Shown piece after piece: positions 1-6,000 of a DNA stretch of 6,000 nt; position 1 is the stretch's first letter, and the number at the start of each line of letters is the position of its first letter. This DNA comes from Flavobacteriales bacterium. Lineage in GTDB: Bacteria > Bacteroidota > Bacteroidia > NORP154. The notes beneath the pieces are model-generated. The model ran no database searches. It saw only the letters and a list, made by a program, of their open reading frames with translations, and was not told where the DNA came from. The position numbers and the translations under genes are program-made. The stretch spans positions 9,731 through 15,730 of the forward strand of contig DTSC01000093.1 in the NCBI GenBank assembly GCA_012965625.1. Direction: 5' to 3'.

Positions 1-416
1 AGGTAGTTTAACAGGTCGGCTTCTCCACTGCCAAATTGAGGCATTTGCTCAACAATTGTAAAGACTTGATCCTCTTCTATCTCTTCTTCTTCCTCAATAA
101 TTTCAATCTCTGTGTCTTCCTCAATTTCCATGTCCTCAATTTCCATTTCCTCTTCAATTTCTTCTTCATCTTCTACAATTACCAACTCCTCTATTGGAGG
201 AGGGGGAGGGGGAGGTTTAATTTCTCTTTCAGTAATTGGAATAATTTCTTCTTCAATATCATCCACGTTCAAAGAGCCCAAGGAAAATTCAGTTTGCTCA
301 TAGCTCTTCCACTCTAAAGCAATCCAAACAGTGGCTAAAGCAAAAATTAATCCAATTTGGAGAAAAAGAGTTTTCTTTTTCTCTAAATCAGCGTGTGGGT
401 GTTTTTTCTGATCCAT
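1..416 (-). CDS. tonB: TonB family energy transducer, N-terminal part (runs off left edge)
   Basis: Inner-membrane-anchored TonB-type protein that passes proton-motive energy from ExbB/ExbD to TonB-dependent outer-membrane receptors. Translating the minus strand from ATG at 416-414 gives 138 open codons to the window edge, with no stop. Residues 1-16 are short, basic and cytoplasmic, with the motif HADLEKKKTLFLQIG that is typical of Bacteroidota TonB proteins. Residues 17-34 are one hydrophobic membrane segment, followed by EWKSYE, also typical. Residues 68-74 are seven consecutive prolines, the usual periplasm-spanning linker. Residues 76-116 are a Glu/Ile-rich acidic tract. VEQMPQFGSGEADLLNY (residues 122-138) matches the usual lead-in (VE-x-MP-x-F...GGE) to the C-terminal TonB domain, which itself lies outside the window. 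There is no clear Shine-Dalgarno sequence, as is common in this phylum. A TAnnTTTG element lies just upstream, so the gene may have its own promoter. The family call is secure; which receptors it serves cannot be told. Confidence 0.92.
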   Translation of the reverse strand, partial: MDQKKHPHADLEKKKTLFLQIGLIFALATVWIALEWKSYEQTEFSLGSLNVDDIEEEIIPITEREIKPPPPPPPIEELVIVEDEEEIEEEMEIEDMEIEEDTEIEIIEEEEEIEEDQVFTIVEQMPQFGSGEADLLNY

Positions 417-438
417 AAATTAAGGGTGTTTCTTGAAA

Positions 439-446
439 CAAATTTA
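439..446 (-). promoter_or_regulatory. Candidate Bacteroidota -7 promoter element for tonB
   Basis: Read on the minus strand, positions 446-439 are TAAATTTG, a full match to the Bacteroidota -7 consensus TAnnTTTG. Transcription would start near position 432 and leave a leader of roughly 15 bases before the tonB ATG at 416. I see no convincing TTTG or TTG at the usual -33 spacing (about 17-23 bases further upstream), so this rests on the -7 element and its position alone. Confidence 0.4.
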
Positions 447-517
447 GAACTTTCTTTTAAATGTGCTATTAATGAGAAAATCACAAATATTATGCCATCT
501 ACAGGGAAACGCTGAAA

Positions 518-898
518 TTAGGCGTTGATTTCTTGTTTGTATTCTTCTGAAGACAGCAAGCTGTCTGCTTCAGACACATCATTGATCGAAATTTTTATCA
601 ACCATCCGTCACCATAGGGATCTGTGTTTGCTAGTTCAGGATTTGATTCTATACCCTCATTGATTTCAAGAACCTCCCCACTAAGAGGCATAAACAAATC
701 AGACACTGTTTTAACTGCCTCAATACTGCCAAAAACCTCATCTTTATCTAGTGTTTCACCTAAGGTTTCAATCTCTATATAAACAATATCCCCAAGCTCC
801 CCTTGAGCAAAATCAGTAATGCCAACAAAAGCCATGTTTCCCTCAACTCTAACCCATTCGTGGTCCTTGGTATATCTTAATTTTTCTTGAATTTTCAT
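518..898 (-). CDS. gcvH: Glycine cleavage system H protein
   Basis: Cytosolic lipoyl-carrier protein of the glycine cleavage system. Its lipoyl arm takes the aminomethyl group from glycine after decarboxylation by the P protein, hands it to the T protein and is reoxidised by the L protein. The complete 126-residue product is the usual family length. YTKDHEWV (residues 9-16) is the conserved N-terminal signature. VGITDFAQGELGDIVY (25-40) is the conserved core. GSIEAVKTVSDLFMP (57-71) carries the lipoylated lysine, Lys63. SGEVLEIN (73-80) and the NTDPYGDGWLIKI stretch (91-103) are also typical. ATG at 898-896 is chosen because the N-terminus aligns with the family from residue 1; the upstream AAAGAG is only a weak ribosome binding site. 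No gcvT or gcvP is nearby. My recollection is that gcvH commonly sits just downstream of sprA in Bacteroidota; here one extra gene separates them. A promoter element precedes it, so it need not depend on readthrough from sprA. Confidence 0.97.
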   Translation of the reverse strand: MKIQEKLRYTKDHEWVRVEGNMAFVGITDFAQGELGDIVYIEIETLGETLDKDEVFGSIEAVKTVSDLFMPLSGEVLEINEGIESNPELANTDPYGDGWLIKISINDVSEADSLLSSEEYKQEINA

Positions 899-939
899 TG
901 CTCTTTAAATAGGATTTCTATTTCACAAACATTTAATGA

Positions 940-966
940 CAAATATAAAAGAATGTTTTTAACAAA
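940..966 (-). promoter_or_regulatory. Candidate Bacteroidota promoter for gcvH
   Basis: On the minus strand, TATATTTG at 947-940 fully matches the -7 consensus TAnnTTTG. A TTTG at 966-963 could act as the -33 element, but the 15-base spacing is somewhat short against the usual 17-23. Transcription would start near 933 and leave a leader of about 35 bases before the gcvH ATG at 898. The -7 element is the stronger part of the evidence. Confidence 0.45.
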
Positions 967-980
967 ATAGCAAGGCTATT
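961..980 (-). terminator. Possible weak intrinsic terminator after the repeat-protein gene
   Basis: The minus strand reads AATAGC (980-975), a three-base loop CTT (974-972), then GCTATT (971-966), a perfect 6-bp inverted repeat followed by TTGTT. It begins one base after the stop codon of the repeat-protein gene, where a terminator is expected. The stem has only two G-C pairs and the T tract is interrupted by a G, so it may only attenuate transcription. Its distal arm overlaps the possible -33 element of the gcvH promoter. Confidence 0.35.
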
Positions 981-981
981 A

Positions 982-2061
982 TTAATAAATCTTTCCATTT
1001 GAGAATACCTTATTAGTATTAAGTCCTTGCTTGTATGAAATAGTATTTCCAGCCACCACTACATTTGAGACTTTTTCATCACTTAGTTTATGGTTTTCCC
1101 CTTGATAGAAGCAGCGCAAAAACCCAAATTGATCAATATATGCCACTAAGTCATTATCAATATAATACTTTATGGGTATATAGTTTTCCAGTGTAAAAAC
1201 TTCTCCGTTAAAGAAAACTTTAAAGAAATTACCATCGCCAAAAAGGACAATGTCGTCTCGGACAAGATAAAAATCTGGTTCAAATGAGCTTATTGAAAAA
1301 ACTTCTCCTTCATGAAACACCTTGAAGCTTCCCGAATAATCCACATAAACAACCATTTCATTTCCCACTTCGAATGAAATTGGTTTAAAAGGTTCTGTTT
1401 CAAATACATCGCCATTATAAAATATCCCAAACTCCGAGGAAGTGCCATCTATATATGCCACCACATTTCTTCCGGTTTTAAAAACTTGAGGGAAATATAT
1501 GCTCTCAAATATTTTACCATGATAGAATATTTTTAAATAGTCGGTTTTATCTTTAAATGCAACAAGGTTATCTCCAACTCTCATGCTCTTTGCTGGAAAA
1601 TCAACAAGCCCTTCTCCAATTGGAATAATGCGACCATTATAATAAACATTTAAATATTTTGATACTTTGTCATAGAAGGCAACTACACTGTCTCCAAAAC
1701 CATATAATTCTGGAAAATATACCAGGCTTTTTACTATGCCATTATCAAATACATTTAATTCATTATCGACCTTATATACCACCAAATTGTCTGTTGTGAA
1801 ATATTCTATGACATTATGTTTTTCCAGCTCAATTAATTCTCCGTTAAAGTATACCTTGAAACGACCGAGATTATTTATATACGCTGCGCATTTCTTTCCA
1901 GTTTTATATGACTTAACTGGTTGGTGTTCTAATTGCTGAGCTGAACCATTGTCGAAAATGTAAAAATAATCCCTGTAATCAATAAAGGAAGCAAGGTTCT
2001 GTGTAAAGGACATCTTTGCTAATAGGAAAAAGGCCATTATTAGAGGAACCAGCTTCATCAT
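982..2061 (-). CDS. Secreted protein of ten tandem ~35-residue repeats, function unknown
   Basis: I do not recognise a named family. The N-terminus (residues 1-20: two Met, Lys, a hydrophobic stretch, then SFT before Gln21) is a typical Sec signal peptide with probable cleavage between Thr20 and Gln21. There is no lipobox cysteine. The rest is ten repeats starting near residues 22, 58, 93, 126, 166, 200, 236, 271, 305 and 340, of 33-40 residues; the tenth stops after 20. The consensus is roughly hVAYhD...g.hKVFYNGeVF.le.F.p..F.vGdn, rich in aromatics and beta-prone, which suggests a beta-propeller or other closed or stacked beta fold (inference). There is no T9SS C-terminal sorting domain and no further membrane segment, so it is likely periplasmic or bound to the surface through a partner. 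The start could be TTG at 2064, ATG at 2061 or ATG at 2058; I chose 2061, since ATG is preferred. Only six bases separate it from the sprA stop, implying co-transcription and perhaps translational coupling. WG-type repeats are similar in length but do not clearly match. Confidence 0.88.
   Translation of the reverse strand: MMKLVPLIMAFFLLAKMSFTQNLASFIDYRDYFYIFDNGSAQQLEHQPVKSYKTGKKCAAYINNLGRFKVYFNGELIELEKHNVIEYFTTDNLVVYKVDNELNVFDNGIVKSLVYFPELYGFGDSVVAFYDKVSKYLNVYYNGRIIPIGEGLVDFPAKSMRVGDNLVAFKDKTDYLKIFYHGKIFESIYFPQVFKTGRNVVAYIDGTSSEFGIFYNGDVFETEPFKPISFEVGNEMVVYVDYSGSFKVFHEGEVFSISSFEPDFYLVRDDIVLFGDGNFFKVFFNGEVFTLENYIPIKYYIDNDLVAYIDQFGFLRCFYQGENHKLSDEKVSNVVVAGNTISYKQGLNTNKVFSNGKIY
985..1998 (-). 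repeat. Array of ten protein-level tandem repeats (about 33-40 codons each)
   Basis: Within the secreted repeat protein, units of about 105 bp start at the codons for residues 22, 58, 93, 126, 166, 200, 236, 271, 305 and 340. Most units show V-A-(Y/F) near the start followed by an acidic residue, then a (V/I)-F/Y-x-x-G core such as KVYFNGE, KIFYHGK, GIFYNGD, KVFHEGE and KVFFNGE, and end in G-D-N or a similar turn. The repeats are diverged, so this is an old duplication in the protein rather than a recent DNA satellite. The last unit stops just after its SNGKIY core. Confidence 0.85.
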
Positions 2062-2067
2062 CAATGG

Positions 2068-5000
2068 TTAGGAGGCCAGCTGAAAACGGATAGTAATACC
2101 CGCGCTTGAACTCGATGTATTAAATAAATTCGAAACAAAAGGCTTATTCCCCGTTCTCTTATAAAAAGCCTGAATGTTAAATCGTCTATTAATGGCATAG
2201 TCCGCTGTAAAATTAATGGAAGTGATCCTTTGACCCTTAAGTGGAGTATTTGTTCCTTCAACAAGTTTTCGAATTATTGTAGTATTGCCCCTAATAGAAA
2301 AATCCGCTTTTATATTCAAATCACTTTGAAGATCTTTTCTCTTTGGACCCATTTTTATTGGCAATTTAAGGTCTTTAAGTCGATAGCCCGCCCCAATTAT
2401 TATTTCATTTCCCCTAACTTCCGTAAGTTGATTGTTTGAAAAACTCATTGTTAAATTTCGTGTCTTTTTAAACTCTGCACTTGTAATCAGGCTGTTTTTC
2501 CAGGTCATATTAATCTTAATTAACGGGTTTAACTGCTCAGAGATAACTACCTGGTTTATCTCGTATCTGGACAAGTAATTGCCATTTATGTCTATTATAT
2601 CTGTATATCCTTCTCCATTTTCACCCATTTGTTCATCATACATCAAATTAGTTGTAAAAGAAGAAATGCTAAACGTAGAGCGATATCCATGACCAATAGT
2701 AATCTTTTTAAATCGCTTGTTCAGCCATGGGATCTTGGTTAACCCATCATAAGTAACCCGCCAGTTAGGTTTCGGCATCTTAATAAAAGGATTGAAAAGC
2801 ACGGTGGATGAGCTAAGTCCACCATACGCCTCTAAAAATGCTGGGATTAACACTTCTTGCGAAGTATTGCCGAATCCATTGGCCTGGCTAGGGTTACTTA
2901 CATTGGGATTTCGTAATGTGTATTCATCTTTAAGCTCGTCTGAAACTTCACTTCTTTTGTTTGCAAATTCAGCAAATACCTTTGAAATATGATTGTCGTC
3001 ATCAGTTCCAAAAATAGTTGGCAAACTAAAGAAGGAAATTGTAAAGTTCCCTGATTCCATCTGGTTTAGGTGTTCCCATCCGGAGCCATCTGCCAGCAAG
3101 GATGTATCTCTAAATATTTCAGAATAATTCTGAGTGAAATTCCTGTTGGCTGTTATATCAACACGTAAACCTGGTATTGGTTCAATGGTTGCTTTTAAGC
3201 TCAAGTTTTGAGTGGTTCCTTGTAAAAAGCTGTTGTATTGAGAGCCAGATTTTGATATCCACCCAAGATCTCTTCTCGACTCTAACCACTTTTCTCTGTC
3301 ATTATTAATTTGTGTTTCGGATTTTTCGTCAAAAAACAAAGAATGCCCCGGTTGGTATCCAAACAGAAAATCATACCCTGGAGCAGAAGCGTCTATATTC
3401 TGGCCAATAACTTTTGTTCGTGGCAAATACCCTGGTAAAGTAGTTCCATTTTTTTCAGAATAAGTTACAGAAACCTTTTTGACAGCCATTGCAGTCCTTG
3501 CGGAAAGCTCAAGAATTTTTTCAAGATCAAGGCCCCTTTTCTTTTTAGCTTCAACTACTATCCTTGCATTTTTAAGATTCGTTTTTAGCTCATAGGTAAT
3601 TTTATTGTTTGTCTCTATGAATAGCTTTCCTTTGATTTTTTTCCCTTTTGAATCATATACCTCTACACTTGTTATATCCTTTGTTTCCAAGTTATGGTAA
3701 ATCTTTTCAGGTTTTCGGGCCATAAAGTCTACCCCTGTCTTCTCAAATTTAATAGTTTTATATTCTGGTTCTTTTGGTTTTCCCCTATTTCGTTTACTAT
3801 ACTTTTTGTTGATTTTTTTGAGGTATTTTACTTTATTATAAAGTGTCACCAAATTTGCCTGGCCTGTAAGTTGCTTTGAGTTTGAGTTTTTAATCGTATT
3901 TCCAATTTGATTTCCAGAGGTGTCAATAAGTCCAAGGGGGGCTCCAAGCCAATCGAATGTTGAGCCATACCTCGTAGTTGCTGAGAGCCAGTCTGTTAAA
4001 GGGATCTTATTCAATGGCACAGTATAGCTGGCATTTGACGTATGTTTATAATTTGTAGTCCTTCCAAAACTATAAATGCTGTCGCGAAGCTGTTCTTTTT
4101 TCCAATCTGAGTTAATTCGCCCATCCGGCTCATCAATAACTGCTTTATTATTGGCAGTAAAATCAAATTTCAATGCCCTTGAAATATCATATTTAAAATC
4201 ATAAACCCTATTCCAAATAAAAGATTTTGCAAATACTGTATCAATTAGCAAGTCATAGCCTGTAGTATTCCTGGGTTTTGATTCGGTAAACGTTCTGTTC
4301 ATATCCGTCTTAAAGGAAAGCCTTGAAGGCATTAAATAGAAATTGAAATCCCTGACAAGGCGGAGATATTTTGATTTTCTTAACGCTTTAACTTTACTAA
4401 ATGGTTTTATGTTTTTTGGTTTTTGGCTAAAGTTATAGCTTAAGGCACCACGATGGTTTCTTGATGTATTAAATTCTGTATTTATATCTTCATGATAATC
4501 TTCCGTAAAGGCATATGTTAATGCCAGGTTCTCGATATCATAAATATGTTGCTTTTTTGCTCCTTTACCCTTTACTTTTTTAACATTTGTAAAGTTTATG
4601 CTTTTTCGTTTAGTATAGTCAGTCACTATTTTCTTGATGGAATCTTGTTCATTAGGATCATAATTTTCCATAGCATCTTTCATAAGGATGTCAGGATCTA
4701 AAGGGTTGTATTGGGGCTTTTTAATCTCCTCAGAATAGCCTACGTACATAGGCACCTTAAGTCCAATTTTGTCAGGAACAAACCTGCCTAGCTGAACAGT
4801 TGACGAGGCGTCATATGCCAGGGTCGTCTCTCTGTCCCTTTCATTAACTTTCTTTTCAATTGAACCAAAACCAGGAGTTCTCATGTTCCCAGATAAATTT
4901 ATAATTGCTAAATCAGCTAATTTTGCCGTCATCCTTGTATTTGCAGCCCATCCAGCCTTTTCATCAAACCCTGCAAGACGCAACTCATTCACCCAGATTT

Positions 5001-6000
5001 CTGCACATTTTACTTGTCCGTCATCTTTCCCTCCAGCAATAATCTTTTTCGGGTTTCTAATTCCAATCATCATTGTTTTCAGTCGACTTAAGTCTGGGTT
5101 TCCTTTTACATAAACAAGATTCTTGCCATCAGCATATCCATTTTCAGGATACCTAACTGTTCGGCTCCAGTTCTCCTTGTTTCTTAGCTGTTTTACTGTC
5201 TGCAATAAATTAAACTCAAAATTAAAGTGGTTTGTTTCCGGCCAAATAAGTTCTGGATTACTATTCGTTGTCCCCCAGGGGGTGAGCTCCAAAGGAATTT
5301 CATACTCATAATAATTATCCGTAAAATCACTACCCAATCTAACAAATATGGTTAGGTCTCCATCTTGAAGCAACCCCTCGCTAGATGCATCTTCGGCATG
5401 AACAAACATTCTCATTCGTTTGTAAGAACGAATATCAAATTCAACTATTTTATATGCTGCCCTAGAATGACCATCTTCCAAATCACAAACTTTAAGGGAT
5501 AATGCTTGCTCATTAAGGGAACGAAGATTAGGATCTGAAAAATCCTGCTCTTGTTCTATCCCTGGTGGAAGAGCATAATTTACTGGTGTTCGAGTTCCAT
5601 TTTCTTCAATATTAACGACTGAAACATCAAATGTGGTCTCATCAAAATCATCATCTGCCAGATATTCTCCCGGTTCTAAACAATTAGAGCCATCAGCACA
5701 ATCAAATTTTCTCCATTCACTTCTTACCAACCCAAATTTTGCAAAACGACAAATTACAGTATCCGAAAAATCATGTAGAAACATCCTGACAAAACGAATG
5801 GATTTAAAATCCTGAATTGTACCTACTACTCGCTCTGGTTTTCTAATTGGAATCTTGAACTGATACCATTTAACATCGATAGGGTTTCCATCTTTTGTTT
5901 TTCCCGTTCCTGTTACCACATCAGTAATGTGGTTTTGCCCCACAGCCATGTCCTGTGGCCTCAGGCTTACGCGATATTGATAATAGCTTTCCTTTTCATC
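2068..6000 (-). CDS. sprA: T9SS outer-membrane translocon / gliding protein SprA (Sov), C-terminal part
   Basis: SprA (Sov in Porphyromonas) is the giant outer-membrane beta-barrel through which type IX secretion cargo, including gliding adhesins, leaves the periplasm. The reading frame is open at the right edge, so 1310 C-terminal residues are visible of a protein that usually exceeds 2000. YYQYRVSLRPQDMAVGQN (first residues at the edge, 5983-5932), WYQFKIPI, DFKSIRFVRMFLHDFSDTV and SYKRMRMFVHAED are hallmark SprA sequences in the family's order. MMIGIRNP and CAEIWVNELRLAGFD (about 5070-4960) are also typical. From about 4900 down, alternating aromatic/polar segments are the barrel strands. 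A Lys-rich, non-barrel insert is coded by about 3845-3490 and ends before KVSVTYSEKNGTTLPGYLP, another conserved SprA stretch. The protein ends AGITIRFQLAS, a fitting last beta-strand. No frameshift or internal stop is seen. ATG at 5949 is internal: the open frame continues upstream of it for 17 conserved codons, so the true start is outside the window. The next gene follows after six bases. Confidence 0.96.
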   Translation of the reverse strand, partial: DEKESYYQYRVSLRPQDMAVGQNHITDVVTGTGKTKDGNPIDVKWYQFKIPIRKPERVVGTIQDFKSIRFVRMFLHDFSDTVICRFAKFGLVRSEWRKFDCADGSNCLEPGEYLADDDFDETTFDVSVVNIEENGTRTPVNYALPPGIEQEQDFSDPNLRSLNEQALSLKVCDLEDGHSRAAYKIVEFDIRSYKRMRMFVHAEDASSEGLLQDGDLTIFVRLGSDFTDNYYEYEIPLELTPWGTTNSNPELIWPETNHFNFEFNLLQTVKQLRNKENWSRTVRYPENGYADGKNLVYVKGNPDLSRLKTMMIGIRNPKKIIAGGKDDGQVKCAEIWVNELRLAGFDEKAGWAANTRMTAKLADLAIINLSGNMRTPGFGSIEKKVNERDRETTLAYDASSTVQLGRFVPDKIGLKVPMYVGYSEEIKKPQYNPLDPDILMKDAMENYDPNEQDSIKKIVTDYTKRKSINFTNVKKVKGKGAKKQHIYDIENLALTYAFTEDYHEDINTEFNTSRNHRGALSYNFSQKPKNIKPFSKVKALRKSKYLRLVRDFNFYLMPSRLSFKTDMNRTFTESKPRNTTGYDLLIDTVFAKSFIWNRVYDFKYDISRALKFDFTANNKAVIDEPDGRINSDWKKEQLRDSIYSFGRTTNYKHTSNASYTVPLNKIPLTDWLSATTRYGSTFDWLGAPLGLIDTSGNQIGNTIKNSNSKQLTGQANLVTLYNKVKYLKKINKKYSKRNRGKPKEPEYKTIKFEKTGVDFMARKPEKIYHNLETKDITSVEVYDSKGKKIKGKLFIETNNKITYELKTNLKNARIVVEAKKKRGLDLEKILELSARTAMAVKKVSVTYSEKNGTTLPGYLPRTKVIGQNIDASAPGYDFLFGYQPGHSLFFDEKSETQINNDREKWLESRRDLGWISKSGSQYNSFLQGTTQNLSLKATIEPIPGLRVDITANRNFTQNYSEIFRDTSLLADGSGWEHLNQMESGNFTISFFSLPTIFGTDDDNHISKVFAEFANKRSEVSDELKDEYTLRNPNVSNPSQANGFGNTSQEVLIPAFLEAYGGLSSSTVLFNPFIKMPKPNWRVTYDGLTKIPWLNKRFKKITIGHGYRSTFSISSFTTNLMYDEQMGENGEGYTDIIDINGNYLSRYEINQVVISEQLNPLIKINMTWKNSLITSAEFKKTRNLTMSFSNNQLTEVRGNEIIIGAGYRLKDLKLPIKMGPKRKDLQSDLNIKADFSIRGNTTIIRKLVEGTNTPLKGQRITSINFTADYAINRRFNIQAFYKRTGNKPFVSNLFNTSSSSAGITIRFQLAS

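Noticed and set aside
36..317. Plus-strand open frames of 93 and 63 codons opposite tonB
   Set aside because: They are antisense to the TonB Glu/Pro-rich region; their Phe/Asn- and Ser/Ile-rich composition is just the complement of GAA/GAG/ATT codons.
508..526. Inverted repeat AACGC/GCGTT spanning the gcvH stop codon, considered as a terminator
   Set aside because: Only 5 bp with a nine-base loop, inside the end of the coding region, and no T tract follows on the minus strand.
982..2061. Assignment of the repeat protein to WG repeats or another named propeller family
   Set aside because: Length per repeat is similar, but the Gly/Trp-type signature positions do not fit clearly; left as unrecognised.
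2061..2264. A 67-codon minus-strand open frame at the 3' end of sprA
   Set aside because: It overlaps sprA in another frame, where the SprA C-terminal barrel strand clearly reads through; no family resemblance or start signal.
5947..5949. ATG considered as the sprA start
   Set aside because: The frame stays open to the window edge and the 17 upstream codons (ending YRVSLRPQD) are conserved SprA sequence, so this Met is internal.
1..6000. Mobile element, CRISPR array, defence system, tRNA/rRNA or riboswitch
   Set aside because: No transposase, direct-repeat array, nuclease or toxin-antitoxin genes, or structured RNA is seen; nearly all the sequence is covered by four same-strand genes.

Overview
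The window is AT-rich and comes from a member of the Bacteroidota, most likely a gliding and/or type IX-secreting lineage (Flavobacteriia/Cytophagia-like). Three things point there: a SprA/Sov-type outer-membrane translocon gene, a Bacteroidota-style TonB protein with its characteristic N-terminus, and TAnnTTTG promoter -7 elements ahead of genes that lack clear Shine-Dalgarno sequences. I cannot name the genus from this sequence alone.

All four genes lie on the minus strand, so transcription runs from position 6000 towards 1. In that order they are: (1) the C-terminal 1310 residues of SprA, the T9SS outer-membrane barrel, whose 5' part lies beyond the window (6000-2068); (2) six bases later, a secreted protein of about 359 residues made almost entirely of ten tandem repeats of about 35 residues, which I do not recognise as a named family (2061-982); (3) after an 83-base gap with a small hairpin and a good promoter element, a complete glycine-cleavage H protein gene, gcvH (898-518); (4) after a further 101 bases with another TAnnTTTG element, the N-terminal 138 codons of a TonB energy transducer that runs off the left edge (416-1).

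TonB, SprA and the repeat protein are all envelope components. TonB couples proton-motive force to outer-membrane receptors, SprA passes T9SS cargo across the outer membrane, and the repeat protein is exported by Sec and stays in the periplasm or at the surface. GcvH is a cytosolic lipoyl carrier, and its place beside sprA looks like inherited gene order rather than a shared pathway. The least explained item is the repeat protein, which is tightly linked to sprA. The window holds no RNA genes, mobile elements, CRISPR arrays, defence genes or plus-strand genes that I can support.
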